A program made the translations under genes and the position numbers. This document shows positions 23,900 to 37,500 of a stretch of 55,566 nucleotides of DNA, piece by piece (the first letter of the stretch is position 1; every line of letters starts with the position of its first letter). The notes under the pieces were generated by a model that did not search any database, was not told where the DNA came from, and saw nothing but the letters and a program-made list of their open reading frames with translations. The stretch is from Trebouxia sp. TZW2008. Taxonomy: Eukaryota > Chlorophyta > Trebouxiophyceae > Trebouxiales > Trebouxiaceae. The stretch is taken from positions 1-55,566 of the forward strand of contig BDIU01000446.1 of NCBI GenBank assembly GCA_002118135.1. The letters are read 5' to 3'.

Positions 23900-25059
23900 A
23901 GCTGCACGTCTGAGCACAATGATCAACACAGCTGAAGCGGTTCATGCCAGTTGCTGAGCGTTGCTTCACTATAAAAGCTTTTTGTAGGAGTTCGCTTGAA
24001 TATACGCGACAACAAGTCCACGAGAACCAGTTTCACAATACTGCTTGCTCGCGTAAAGTTGTCGCGGCTTGACAACTTTCTGCGGTATACATAGGCAGAG
24101 GCACTTTTGCAAGGCGGGTGGCAGATCTTGCCGATGACTGTGCCAAAGCTGTTTACCAAAGTGGGGACGAGCACAGGAGAAGGCGCGGTGCAAGAACAAG
24201 GTCTGAGAGCGAGACGAACTTGCTTTGACACAAACCAGTTTCACCAGCGGTCAGCTAGGAGTAGCGCAAGTATCAGCCAGGCCAAAGCGGAAGTTGGCGG
24301 TGCCGTGAATGCTGGATAGCAAGTGAAGCAGCGCAACAGTGTCGCCTTGTTTAGTGTCGCTACAGGTCTCTGTACACCATGCGGACTGAGAGAGAAATTA
24401 CACGGATTGCTGCTAAGAGAGTCGTACGGAATACCACGTGCGCGTGTCGGAAGGGCGATTCTGTTACGACCGTAACACTTTTCGCTCCCGTAACACGTAG
24501 ACCGATATAGACCAGGCTCCTCTCTCTTTCTGTTAGGGCGCGACATTTTGACGGGCCTTGCTTGTATCACGTCAACAAGATACAGTGCAGTTTATGCAAA
24601 TTTCACCCGATAACAAGCTGCTGCCAATTGCTGGGGTCCGCGCCCGTGTTGTTGTAAGCGCGCAGGTTCATCTTTGACTTGAACGAGTTCGAACTTCAGG
24701 AGGGCTATTTCAGGCAAACGCGCTATCCTTTTCAATCACGTTGTCCTCACACCAAATCGTGGAGCAGCAAGCGTGATGCTTGCATGCGTTCAAAGGCCAA
24801 CAAGTCGTCAGATCACTGCGAAGATCGACGGTGATCGCGCACAGCTTGTGCTCCAGTAGCAAACAGAGCAAAAGGATCAGCTTCATTCACCCTCAACGCT
24901 TTACTCTTGAGCACAGGTGACTACAATGTTTAAGTGCTGACTCGCGCAAACCGTGCAGGGACTGCGCTGCTGGCGCAACGTGTGACAGCAAGAGCGAAAG
25001 TCGTTCTTGTCCTGGACCATACCCTGCACTGACTTCCGTCAGTATTTCACGCAGGCGAA
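23900..25059. promoter_or_regulatory. CpG-rich divergent promoter region between the basic-protein gene and ORC1
   Basis: This region lies between the ATG of the minus-strand gene (23874) and the ORC1 ATG (25060). CpG is dense by eye at about 24.0-25.1 kb. It contains a cluster of related motifs at about 24460-24510 (GTTACGACCGTAACAC, CCCGTAACACGTAG). Open frames across 24244-23923 have no ATG and are probably not coding. Confidence 0.45.
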
Positions 25060-25527
25060 ATGCCGTCGCTCCTGCGTGTGGCAGGTCAAAGTGAGATCCA
25101 AGGCCATGGCCTTATACCTGAACAAGAAGCTCAGTTGCAAAAGTCAGATCTTGCGGTGAGTTTGTCACACTAGTCTTTCTGCTACAAGAGCTTCACACAG
25201 AGCGAAAAGCAACACAAATTACAGCTGCACCTCTGACCGCATGCAAAATTGAAGTGCGCATTTGTTCACATACATGCCAATGATCAACGCTATACCTGGC
25301 ATGCAAACGCAAACCCAAGTAAGTTTTGTTGTGCACAGGGTGCTGCCAAAACTGATGGCGATGATGCTGTTGGCAAAAGTCCAGAAGTCGTCGATTTGAC
25401 GTTGGACTCCCCACAAGAAAAGCAGGCAATTTCTCAAACTCAGCCTTATGATGAGGCACCACATGCATCAATCATAAATTGCAGTGAAGACTCAGGCGCT
25501 GAAGGTCTTGCACCAGTCAATCTTGAA
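25060..25527 (+). CDS. ORC1: ORC1 exons 1-2 with SUMO-interacting-type motif
   Basis: Exon 1 (25060-25155, 32 codons) starts MPSLLRVAGQ in the context CGAAATGCC and ends at GCG|GTGAGT. Exon 2 (25339-25527, 63 codons) contains SPEVVDLTLDSP, a textbook SUMO-interacting motif (hydrophobic-hydrophobic-D-L-T) with an adjacent Ser-Pro. The donor at 25527 (GAA|GTAGCT) is weak but is the one that gives the phase required by exon 3. Confidence 0.7.
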
Positions 25528-28500
25528 GTAGCTGCCTCGCTTTTGTGAATGTGTTCATGTTGAATGTGAATCTCCTTTGGTATATTTGTGATCAGCTCAC
25601 AGCACCTTAAAAATGTTGCAATCCAGTTAACTCGCGTACAAAACATCTTCAGGGAAAGTCTGGCAAGTGGTTATATCCTGACATGGAGTGCCTTGTGCAA
25701 TGATAGCTGATGTTGGTAGTGCTGCTGAGCAAAACATCCATGTCTGCAGCAAACAATATGTTTCATTGCCCAGGCTGCATGGGTGGAGACACAGGAGCCG
25801 GCAGCAGCTGCATCAGCTTTAGAGTTATACGGCCTAGGGGCACCGGAAACACCCTTAGTCACCAATGACCTCATGGTAAAAGTTGCAGCACTAAAGCATA
25901 AAATGCTCAGTCACACATGGCGCCACAGATCAGATTGGTGATATCCTCAGTGCGTACATATCACACATCTTTTGTACTTCCAAGCGGCACTTCTGGTTAT
26001 TTGAACACTCATTGATGTGGTGTGTCAACTACAGCTGCACCAACAGCATTCAAACGTTGTTTGCTGTGTATCACCACCTTCTGGCAGACATAACTTGCTG
26101 TCACTGCAGGTAGGACCAGCGTCAACCGCCATCAGTCTTTATGCGACTAAAGTGTCCAAGGAACAAGCTTCACAGTTTGTTCAGAGGGCTCGCCGATTGG
26201 ACAGTATTACTCTGGCCAATTCAAAGGAAGTCAAGCGAAGTGACGCTGTTTATGTCAAGGGAGTTTACCCTTGCACCTTTGGAGGGTCTTATTGCTGCGC
26301 TTGTCTCCAGAGCTCTGGTGAAGCACTCATAGAGTGCTTCTCATGTTGCGAGGGTTTCTGTCAGAACTGCAGTGGTGTTGAGCCATCACAAGTGGGATGT
26401 CAGGTACACGCCAACAACTTCTAGGGCCAAGGCTTTTTGCATGCTGTCAAAAAGTTCGACGTTTGAAGCTCACTGCATCCAGTCATATGCTCTTGGTCAT
26501 GCATCAAAATTCTGCAAATGTGAAGGTGTAGGTTGCCTACCCTGCAGGAGTTTCAGTGCAGACCCTGCCACAATGGTACAAAAGATCTGGGCGTAGCGCT
26601 TTTTCAGGCTCGTGATCGGGACGGCCAGCCTGCTCGAGAGCAATTTCTGTCTGGGGCAGACACTGTGGGCATGGCTTTGATAAGCGACCTGTATGAACAG
26701 CCCAGCATCTCTGGAAAGGCCTTCGCAATTCTTTGGCCATACAGGTCTCCCAGAGATCCAGAGCTTGGAGTTCCAGATGTCCACACGGTGCTACAGTTGA
26801 ACGATGGTCTATGTTGCTCAAGTTCACAGTGCGCGGATGCAAGTGTCACATGATGTTGTTTTGAAAGCCTGCACTCATGGCACTGCCTGGTGACCACATA
26901 GAATAATGTGGACAGACACGTTCTGGGTGTGAACTGGGAATGCGGAATTTGTCATTTGTGATTGCAATGGCAACCTGAACTTGCCCTAGGACACTGGTGT
27001 CTGCATGGCTCTCTCAACACCTGCAGCTGTATGCTGCCCATCTTCAGCTCTGCACGTGGCACTGCTTTGTGTCATACACTGTGTTCAAGCATTGGTGCTG
27101 AAACTCTCCGTTAAAAATTGGTGTGCTTTTGCAGTACAATCCTAGGGAGGTCCTGCTAGGCACTGAGATGATACTGCATGTGCCTTGCGAGTGGTTGTGG
27201 GACAAAGCACATGTCAGGTATCATGAAGATTATGATCCTTACAAAAATATTTCAGCTGAACAGCTGAACGGAGCAGACCAGGACGATGTTTTCGTGTGCA
27301 GCAAGCAGCTCAGCTTGCTAAGACAGGTTGGCATCAGTGAACTTCTCAGTACAGATTGTGATTGGGTTGTGTCGTGATGCACAACGCAACAGCCAAAGTT
27401 GCACCCTCTCTCTCCAATTACATTGCAAAATGTGTGGACAGCGCATATGGTAGATCATCTGACAGACTTGATCACATACATTACACCCCTTGTTGTCTGA
27501 TGAGCGCCTCAGCCAAACGTAGATTTACGAAGTTCATGCCAAGGTTATCTTGTTACCCTTTCTTTAGATCTTTGGTTTGCCGGTGATGTGTCAGCTGCCA
27601 TTGTTCTGATTGCACTTTGCAGGAGGTGTTGCCAAAGCCAAAAGATGGTTATGGTATCATCACTGATGCCTATTTTGTGTACCCTGAAGCATTACCAGAG
27701 AGTTCCCAGGCAACAGACTATGATCAGACGCCTCTCCTTGCCACGGACAATGGTGATGAGCCAGGCTTAGACGGTGACTGTGATGGCAATGCTGAGACGC
27801 AGGATAGCCCTGGCTTCAAGGCTCAAGTGGGGCAGATTTGTGCATCTGAGCGCACAACAAGGCAGCAGGTGAGTGAGAGTCAATGTCGAAATTTTGGCAG
27901 CATTGGCATCTTTTGGAAAAAGCCCCTGACTTGTACACTTGTTATGCGTGACACACTTAGAGACAGGTTGTGGTAAGATGCAGTGGGGCTGACCTGGCGT
28001 CTCTGCATGTGCGCTTGTTTCTCTGCCTGTCTTTATGCTTGTTTACTTCTGTAAGCCAGCATCTTTAACTGAGTGTAAAAATGGTCTTTATCTCTGTTTG
28101 TCAGCTGCTCAGACATTTGTTGGCCTGCTGCTCAAGCTTATAGCCAGCAGCCCACGAAGCATTGAGTTCTAACCAGATACAAATGGTGTGTAACTGTCAA
28201 GCGGTAACAGGCTCTCTGTCAACTCAGCTGTGTGTCAAGTTTCATCCGGCAGACACAGTCAAACAGAAAGGTGGTCGTGTTGGCTGCTCTGCTTACCTTC
28301 CTGCAAATCAGCATGCTTGCATCTTGGCTGTGACCGTCTTTGAAACCAGCCTGTCTATCTATTAAAGACATGTGTGCATGCGTGCATTCATTCCCAAAGG
28401 CTTGTCTGACTCAGAGCTTAAGTGTTCAGCAAGTCAGAGACATGTTCGCAGATTTCTGATGATCCTTTGTCCCTGCTTTAAATCAGCAAAAGCTTCTTGA

Positions 28501-31500
28501 AAGCTCTCTACAGATGCTTCTGCTGCCAAGTTGAGTACATTTGGGTGTTGCTCTGCTATGACTGTGTGCAAACAGGGCGGTGATCTCTGCATACTCCAGC
28601 AAGTCACCTTGATGCTGTGCAGGCTGCTGGGAGCCAGCCCAGGCAGGCTGAAGGTAACCTGAAGCAGGACTGCTCTCCAAAAGCAAAGAGAAAAAGCAAG
28701 GTACAGCCATACAATCATATTGACACTCAGTTTGCAGATTGCAATTGATTGACATAGCACAAGCTCTGCAGCACTTTTGGCTGTCTGCTTGCGTATCTTT
28801 CTGACTTGCTGGCCGGCTGGCTGTCTGTCTGTCAGGGTGTGTGTGTGCGTGTGTGTCTGTCGTTCTGTCTCTCTGGTTGCTTGGCTGTCATGACCGTCTG
28901 TCTGAGTGCCTATCTGTTTGTCTCCTTGCCTAACTCCTTGGCTGCCTGCCTGCCTCGTTGCCTCTGTCTCCGCGGCTGTTTGGCTGGCTGTTTTCCGGTT
29001 TGTACGTCTGTGTGTCTGCCTACCTGCCTGTCTGGCTGGCTGGCTGTCCATCATGTCCATCCATCTGTCTGCCTGCTTGCCTACCTGGTGGCATGCCGTC
29101 CACCTGTCCATATGTGTGTTTGCCTGTCCTTCCTGGCTGGCTGGCCGCCATGTCCATCTGTCTGTCTGTCTACATGGCTGTTTGTCTGGCTGCATGTCTT
29201 CCTGCTGGCTGGCTAGCTGCCTATCTGTCTGTGTGTCTGTGTATATGGCTGTCTATCTGTCTGGCCGGCTGGCTGGCTGGCCACCATATTCACCTGTCTG
29301 TCCACATGGCGGTCTGTCTGGCTGCATGTCACCCCGATAGCTGGCTGGCTGACTGCTAATCCATCTGTCTGCGTGACTGTCTGTATATTGTCCTTCTATT
29401 GAGCTGGCTGTCTGCTTGTCTGTTTGTCTGTCTGCTTGCCTACCTGATTGCCTGTCTTTCTGGCTGGCAACAGTGTCCAGCTGGCTCTCTGTCTGTTTGC
29501 CTGCCTACATGCTTGCCTGCCTCTCTGAATGGCTTGCTGGCTGTCTGCCTGTCCATCTGTGTGCATCTGTCTGTGTTTTTATCATTTCTGGCAACATCAC
29601 CGCATTCCAAATGTTCACCTCCTGCTGCATTTCATCAGCAAGACTTACTTGCGTGCCTTTTGCCACAGATGGCAGCTGTGCGCATATGCCTTGATCAATC
29701 ATTGCACATGTCTTGCCTTGCAGGTAGGCAAAGGGCGCAAACGTAAACAGTCTGAAGCTGGCTTCAAGGCGAAGCCTATTGCTGCTGATGTGCAAGGGCA
29801 GATTTCAGCATCAGGTGCTGCACAGGAGCCTTTGGCACAGCAAGCAACAACACCATTACCACCTACAGCTGTGCCACCAGAGGAAGTGGAAGAGACGCCG
29901 TCCTGGCTCCAAAAGGTATCTTTCCAATATGCAACCAAACAAGACATCTATGCATCAAGGTCATTGTACAAGTTGTTATGGCTCAGCTGCTGAGGCTGCT
30001 GTAAATACAAGGATGTCCTACTATACACTGAGCTGGTCAACTGTTTTGACTCTCTCTGCTGTACACAGAGGATGGATTACGGCCTTTCACCATTTTCTGA
30101 TGAGCAACCTGGTTCTTCATCACAGCAAGCTGGTGACAAGCAGTCAGATCACCAGCACATGCTGAGAGGCGCAAGCAAGCGACAAGCCCACGCAAAGCAG
30201 TCCGTGCAGGTGAAGGCTGTCAGTGCATTTGATTGCATGGTCCTCAAGCAATTGCGAGCGGAACGCTGAAGGATCTATACACACTGTGTATCATCCCTGC
30301 ACACAATCTTTGAGTCGTGCTTCCTGATGCCTGTTCCAAGCTTTGACTGCTTCCTCCTGTCATAAACTGCAAACGTGTTGTGATTTGCGCTAAGACACAG
30401 CGCAATACCCCAAGTGTTGACTTGCAGCCACCCACAAAGGACGGAGTCACTTGATTGGGCTACTTGGCCTTGCATGCATTTGGCTTTGCAGTCAGACATC
30501 AAGTCTTTGGGGTTTGATGCCCTTCAGGCAGTTGAGAGGAGGCAGCGCAACCAGCCAGAAGCTGCATAGGCAAGCATGCAAGGCCAGTCAGGCGGCCCCA
30601 GAGTGATGGAGCTAGAACGCGTCAAGGTTGCCCAGATACCACAGCTGGGCAAGGTGGCACAGCAGCAAGTGCCTCAATAGCCTGGGAAGCAATAGCCAAG
30701 GACACAAGCGCCCACGCATCTACAGGCCTGCCGCCCAGGCAGGCACTGACCTGTATTCTAGCCAGCTGTACAACATGCAGCATTAAACCAGCCTGACTGC
30801 CGTGCTATATGAAGCCTAGGCTGTTGCCCTTCAACACGTGCATTTCCAGCAGTCTGCATGACCCTGCTAGACAATGTCTTGCAGCAGGATGAAACAGAAC
30901 AGATGCAGGTCTGCCTGCGTCGCCCTTTAGAGATGATTCAGCAGCTCGCAAGCACATGAGTATCACCTTTGCTGTAGCCATGGCAGGCTAGTGTTGACAA
31001 TGAATGAGGCCCTTGCAGACTCCATCCCAACATGCGGTGTTACACAAGGCATCGAGCGCAACACTAGCTGCTGGTGTGGTCATGTATCTTGATCTTTATT
31101 GAGCTCAACATTGAATTGGATTGAAATGTGTCATAGATGGTGCTGTCCATCTGCAGTTTGATCTTTGTTTTCCTGTTTTCATTGTCAAGTTTCAAAAAAG
31201 CCAACATACAGCACAGAATGATGTCAGCTCCTATAAGTGCACCCTGGTGTCAAATTTTGTGTGGCCGTGTTGATCTCAAGTGTAGGTCAAAGCGTGGTGT
31301 TGAAATGTAGAGGACTTTGGTATCTGTTTTGCACACAAGTCTTGCAGCAATGAGGGACAGAACTGTGGCAGACCAACATATCATTATCAGATTTTGTGTT
31401 AGGGAAAACAAACCACTCTATCGCAATGCAGGTGTAGACTATGCAAAGCTGTAAGGCTACATCGATCTTGGGCTTGCATCGTCGTTCAGCTGGCCGATGC

Positions 31501-34500
31501 CCATCGCCATGTAGTGCAACTCGGTCGAGCAGCTCGCAAGGGGATAACCCCCTCCCCCCTGGAAAAATTCGAGAAAATTCAAATTGAAACGCTCGATGCA
31601 ACAAGCGAAAATAGCAACTTTGAACGCCCAGCTTTGACCCTGGTACACGGCAACAGCTGTCCAGGATTGCTCATCTACATCCAGCACCATTCCAGCGATG
31701 CTTCCCAAATCGTGCCCAGCACTGCCACCGTTGATAGTGGGAAGGAGCTGCGCAGGCTGTCGACATGCTCGAAAAGGTATCATAGCGATAGGAAGACGTT
31801 AGCCCACGTCGACACCGCTATTCGTTGTGAAATGTACATGCAGACTGGCCCAAGGTGATCTGCATTGCGCGCTCAGCTGCATAGTCATCGCGGTCAACTT
31901 GGACACCTTGACCCACGACGTTTAAGTCTCGGCTATGCGTCGACGTCGTTGCGTCTAACCACAGCCGGTCAAACTGCTGGCCGGACTGAAGCTTTCGTAC
32001 CCTTATTGCAGGCACGCATATGCCTGTACATCGCTCGTCAGCTTCAGAAATGAAGACTTGTCTTCCGTAGCTTGCGACGAAGATTACTAGCGACCCTCCC
32101 GCAAAACGCGCAGTTGTCGGGACTTCAGACCGCTGTGGTTGCTAGCCTCGCACGGCTTCAACCGTGCGACACAGCTGCGTCAAAGTCTAGCTGGTCTGAA
32201 GACGACTGTGTCAATCATCCTGCGCTGAGTCCAGGCGTAAGACAGCAGTGTTGACATGGTGAGGATAGTCTAGTTGCACTCACTGTTGTCTAGGGCTTGC
32301 CTGCATGCCAACAGACACTTGCATTGCTGCATGCAGTGTGATGGTGCTGTCATGTATGCATCTTTTTGTTTGAATTTGCACCTGGTTGCCATGGTATTAG
32401 ATTGTACCTCAGTCCTTCTGATGATGTCTGTCATTCTGTGTTTATGAGCACTGCATCAACAAACTGTAACAGAAGCCCTGTGGTACAAGCTGTTCAATCT
32501 GTGTGCCCCTGGTGGTGTGCCTGTGTTCTTCTTGAGACACAAAACGCAAGCAGCCTACCAGAAGGTTGTCTGCCTGCAGCATGCTGGCACGTTTGTGCAT
32601 CTGCCTTTCACTCAGGTTGCTATGCATCTTGTGTCTTGCAGCTTTATTGACCAAGTGCAAGTCTGCGCTGTGCCACGTCTGTCTACTCGCCTGTCCATTG
32701 GCTGGAGGCCTGCCTGCCTGATTGCTGAAGCCGCCCCTGAGGTCGATTTGCTGCTTGCATTCCTGAGGGTGACCCGTCTTATGCAACTGCTGGGACACTG
32801 AATGAAGTTGGCGTGCAGGCAGCTGCATCACAGAAGAGAAAGCAACTCGTTGTTAATCTAGAGCGGCATGCACAGCTTACAGCCAAGAGGCACCATGGCA
32901 ACCAGGTATAGCGTGCTTGCAAATATGATGGAAAAACTATTGGTAGCTTGACTCCACATCTTGCCACCCAAAATCTTATCTTTGACTATCTTGTTGGTCT
33001 GTTGCAAGCACGGCTGCCAAGAGCAGTATGATACAAGGCAAGTCTGTGCAACCAGCAACAAACCCAACTTGTATGTGACTTGCTCGTATTCACTTGTATC
33101 AAACATCTGCTTGCACAGAACATGGCCATCAAAAGATGGACTGTGGTACACACACAAAGAATTGCCCCTGCTTGATGTCCTGCTGGCAAAAAATGCACAA
33201 AGCTTGTAGGCAGCAAATCTGCATTCTGGGACATGCAGTGATGTAGAACCCTTGCAATGTCTTGTAGCTTCTGTGTCCATCTCACACACCATGTCTGGCA
33301 ATCAATCTTAAGCTTGCTTGCAACCTGCAGGCAGCTGTCAAGGCCACGCCCAAGCAGCCTCCAACTAGCACTGTGCATCAGCATCAGCAGCAGCAGCAGC
33401 AGCAGCAGCAGCAAGCAGGTCAAGCCCATGCAGATTCTGGCTCTCAAGTTGCCGCCAGGCAGCCCAGTGGCCGTCCTGACGCTCAAGTTGCTGTCAAGCA
33501 ACCACTGGCACAGCAGCGTACTGCCAACCTGCCCTGGGCACAACAAGCCTTACCCCAGCAGCCCGTGGCAAGGCAGCCTGGGGCTCCCCAGTGCATGCCA
33601 TGTCAGCTTCCAGCCCAACAGGCTGCTGCGACCTCGGACACGCATGCACAGGCGCCAGCTATGTTGGCAGGATCATCTCTTCGCTTCATGCAGGTATGAT
33701 GATGTCTGTTTGTAATGACTGCTCTGGTCTCAAAGAAAACGGTTCTGGTTTTGCAGTGTTGTTACCCTCAGAAGAGCCTCAGCTCAAATGCAGTGAGTGG
33801 TTCTGATCTGCAGTGTCTCCACATTGAGTGTCATCATATTGACAAAGCAATGTACTGAACGGCTCTGCTGAGTGTGCAAAGAGGTTTGCATGACAGTGCT
33901 TGTGGCCGCTGCTTGACAGTGCTATACATCAGCCTCTTGAGATCGACCACTTGACCAATTGCTTTGCGTTGCAATCGTGATACAGCAGTCGCACAATCCT
34001 GGTTCAATTGGACACTGTTGACCATCAGGGCAAGCTAGGCTTGCTGTAGCGCAGCTACAGAACTCTGCTCAGATGCTAAGGCAAACTTCTTACAAAGGCT
34101 TGCTAGCTATCAATGCCTTTGTCAATTTTGAGTGTGGATGTTCAACAAGCAGGTCGTTTCTTTTCCTTTTGTTAGTTGTCTTGCAACTGCTGCTACCTGT
34201 TTATACTGATGTGTTTTGCTTGTAGAGCCGTGATATCTGCCATGCATAGACAGCTCTTCTGTCTACAGCCCGAGGGTAGGCCAAAGCTGATGACTTAGAT
34301 AGCGTACCAGTAAGTGTGAAGTATCCCAGTCAGTCTACATATCATGAGGGCATTGCAATGGCTTGTCCTTGCAGTCAATACCTACAGAGCCAGTTGGATC
34401 ATAAGCAGGTAGAACTTGATGTCTGACTTGCATACAGGCAGGGCTTGAGGTCTGACTTTCATGCTTGTTTGCTTACAGGGTGCTAGGCCCAGCCAGACGG

Positions 34501-37500
34501 GGCAACGCCCATCAGTCAAGGGCATAGCTTGCAACATTCAGTTGCCTGTCATGAAGGCGTCTGGTCGGCAGCACCTGATTAGTGACGACAAGGAGAACAG
34601 GGAGCAGACTTGCTCAAAACATGTTCTGCATGCAAAGATCCCTGCTTGCATGGTGTACATTTAGATGTGATGTAAATGTCAGATGTCTTGAGGACTGTCT
34701 TGAGGACTGACTTTCATACTGGTTTGCTCACAGGGTGCTGGACCCAGCCAACCAGAGCAACGCTCACTGGTCAAGGGCATACCCTGCAACATCCAGTTGC
34801 CCAATTTGAGGGCGCCTGGTCGGCAATGCCTGGTCAGTGACAACAAGGAGAACAAAGACCCAGCTTGCTCACAGCAAGTGCTGCAGGTAAAGACTCCATG
34901 CTTGCATGGTGCGCATTAAAATGTGACGCAAAACATCTTGAGGTCTGACTCTCATGCTTGTTTGCTTATAGGGTGCTAGGCCCAGCCAACAGGGGCAACG
35001 CCCACCGGTCAAGGGCATAGCTTGCAACATCCAGTTGCCCGATTTGAGGGCGCCTGTTTGGCAATGCCTGGTCAGTGACAACAAGGAGAACAAAGACCTA
35101 GCTTGCTCACAACACGTGCTGCAGGTAAAGACTCCCTGCTTGCATGGTGCAAATTCAAATGCGACGCAAAACGTCTTGAGGTCTGACTCTCATGCTTGTT
35201 TGCTTATAGGGTGCTAGGCCCAGCCAACAGGGGCGACGCCTACCGGTCAAGGGCATAGCTTGCAACATCCAGTTGCCCAATTTGAGGGCGCCTGGTCGGC
35301 AACGCCTGGTCAGTGACACCAAGGAGAACAAAGACCCAGCTTGCTCACAACCTGTGCTGCAGGTAAGGATTCCCTGCTTGCATGGTGTGCATTTAGATGT
35401 GACGCAAATTCAGGTGCAGGTGAAGAATGCCTGCTTGCATAGCTGTGCGCTCAACAGCCACGCAATTTTGATCTCAAAGCCGTTTCACTAAGGCACATGA
35501 CCATGCAGTCAGGCATGCTCGTTGCTGATCATGCTGCTGGCCTGACGTCTTGTATACTCCTGCTATGCTGCTATGGAGCTATGCCTGCAAAGCAATGTTC
35601 AGGACCCACCTGGCGGCTGGTGCAGTGCCTGCATTGTATCTTGCTTGAGTCTTTTTGTCTCTTGCTGTTTTTGGTGTTTTGTCTTGTTCTAATCACTCTA
35701 TTATCACACTGCAAGTGTGTTGCGTATCGCTTGTTCATGTTTTGTTCTCTTGGATTCTGGTGGAGCCTTCAATATGCAACCGATGACTGTTTGTGCACTG
35801 TGCTTCTCAATGCACCAGCTGCTTTGCTCTGCAAGCAACAGGCCAAAACAGAGCCATGCAATCTCTGGTTGTCAGCATGCACTGTCAGTCAACAAGCTTT
35901 CAAGGCAGCAGGCTGTCCTGGTTGCATATTGTGACAAGTTGGCATTGCATGCTGTGACCCAGATTTGTAGGCTATAGCTAGATAGTTGCATTGAGCGGCA
36001 CTGTCTTGAACGTTTGGACAGTCATTCCTCAGTTTTCCCCCAGTTCACTGCTTGCACTGCTTTCGTGTGTACCTAGCAGCATGAAACCTGACTGGAAAGC
36101 AACTTAAAATAAATGATGACAATGTCAATGCATTGTCCCTCACTCAGCAGTCCCTTGGCTTCAGCTCCAAAGTCCCTTGAGTGGCAACTGTCAGCCTCTG
36201 CTGGTGTCACTGCAGTCACAGTCTCAGGCAACCCCGTCTAGGCAGGCCTTGGCAAGGCGGTGCCTGACCCCAACGCAGCAACCCGCCAGCCATCAAGCTG
36301 CATTGTTTCATCAGTCTCCACAGGTATCCTCTATCCAGAAACCTGTTGCTGTTGGCAACCGACCCTTGGCACAGCAGCAACTGACCCCAAGAGGGCAGCC
36401 TCTGAGCCACCAAGCTGCATCCTCTGGCCAGTCCCCACAGGTATTACCTGTCCAGAGAGCTGCTGACGCCGCTAAGCAGCTCTCAACACAGCAGCAAACA
36501 AGACAGCAGCCTGTGGGCCATCAAGCTGCTGCATCAAATCATTCTCCAAAGGTTTCTGTTCAGAGAGCTGCTGTTGCTGCCAAGCAGCCCTCGACACAGC
36601 AGCATACAAGACAGCAGCCCCCCAGCCAGCAAGCTGTGCCATCTAGTCAGTCTCAGCAGTTGTCGCCTGACCAGAGAAGTGCTGATGCCTCAAAGCAATC
36701 ACTGCCACCGCAGCAGCCCCCCAGCTATCAAGCTGCAGCATCCGCTCGGTCTCCAGAGGTCGTGTCTGTACAGACAGCTGCTGAGACCCCCACGCAGCCC
36801 CTGGCAAAGCACCGCCTGCAAGCACAGCCTGTGCCTGTGGCTCTGCAGCCCAGCACTGAGTGTTCCTTGGCACAGCAAATTTTGCCATCACAGGCTGTGG
36901 CCAACCAAGCCCTGTTGCAGAAGGGCTTGCCTCAGCAGCCGCTGGCACAGCAGCCTTTGGCAGAGCAGCCCAGGACTCAGCAGCGCTTGCCTTCACAGGC
37001 TAGTAGCCCAGCCCTGTTGCAGCAGGGGTTGCCCCAGCAGCCGATGGCAAAGCAACCTTTGACACAGCAGCATCTGACGTCACAGGATATGGCCGGCGAA
37101 ACCCTGGCGCAGAAGGCAATGCCTGATATGGCCCCGCATGCATTGGCAAAGCAGCTCAGGACTCAGCAGCAGCAGCCTTTGGCAAAGCAACCATCCCAGG
37201 ATCAGCAGGCTGCAGTCACCCCTCAGCATGCACACACTCCATCTGTACGCAAACCACCACTACATAGGGCTGCGCAGCAGGTAAGCTTTGTTGGGGCTGC
37301 AATCTGTGTCTAAGGTGGCATGAAATGTCGCCTGTACAGTGCTGGCAGCAAAACCATGACAGCATTCACATCTACAGTGACACCAGTTCACAATTTCATG
37401 CTAATGTAGCTTGGCTTCATTCCCTTGTGTGAAACCGAGCATCTCCTCGTGGTTCATGAGATGAAGTTGACAGAGTGCTTTTGTGGCCATAGGTGCGTCG

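Noticed and set aside
23923..24244. Minus-strand frames of about 90-100 codons in the CpG-rich region
   Set aside because: They lack an ATG (only GTG near 24231-24244) and have no phase-matched join to the next exon; probably promoter sequence.
28434..29746. Long minus- and plus-strand frames (up to 253 codons) in the 28-29 kb region
   Set aside because: They lie in an ORC1 intron and consist of the same tetranucleotide repeat.
30492..30720. Reassignment of TAG to Gln, since TAGs interrupt a Gln-rich frame
   Set aside because: Conserved PHD, BAH, AAA+ and SET exons encode every Gln as CAA or CAG and contain no internal TAA or TAG; the stretch is better explained as decayed or noncoding.
36574..37062. 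Overlapping frames on both strands within the Gln-rich exon
   Set aside because: Shadow frames of a CAG/CTG-rich coding exon.
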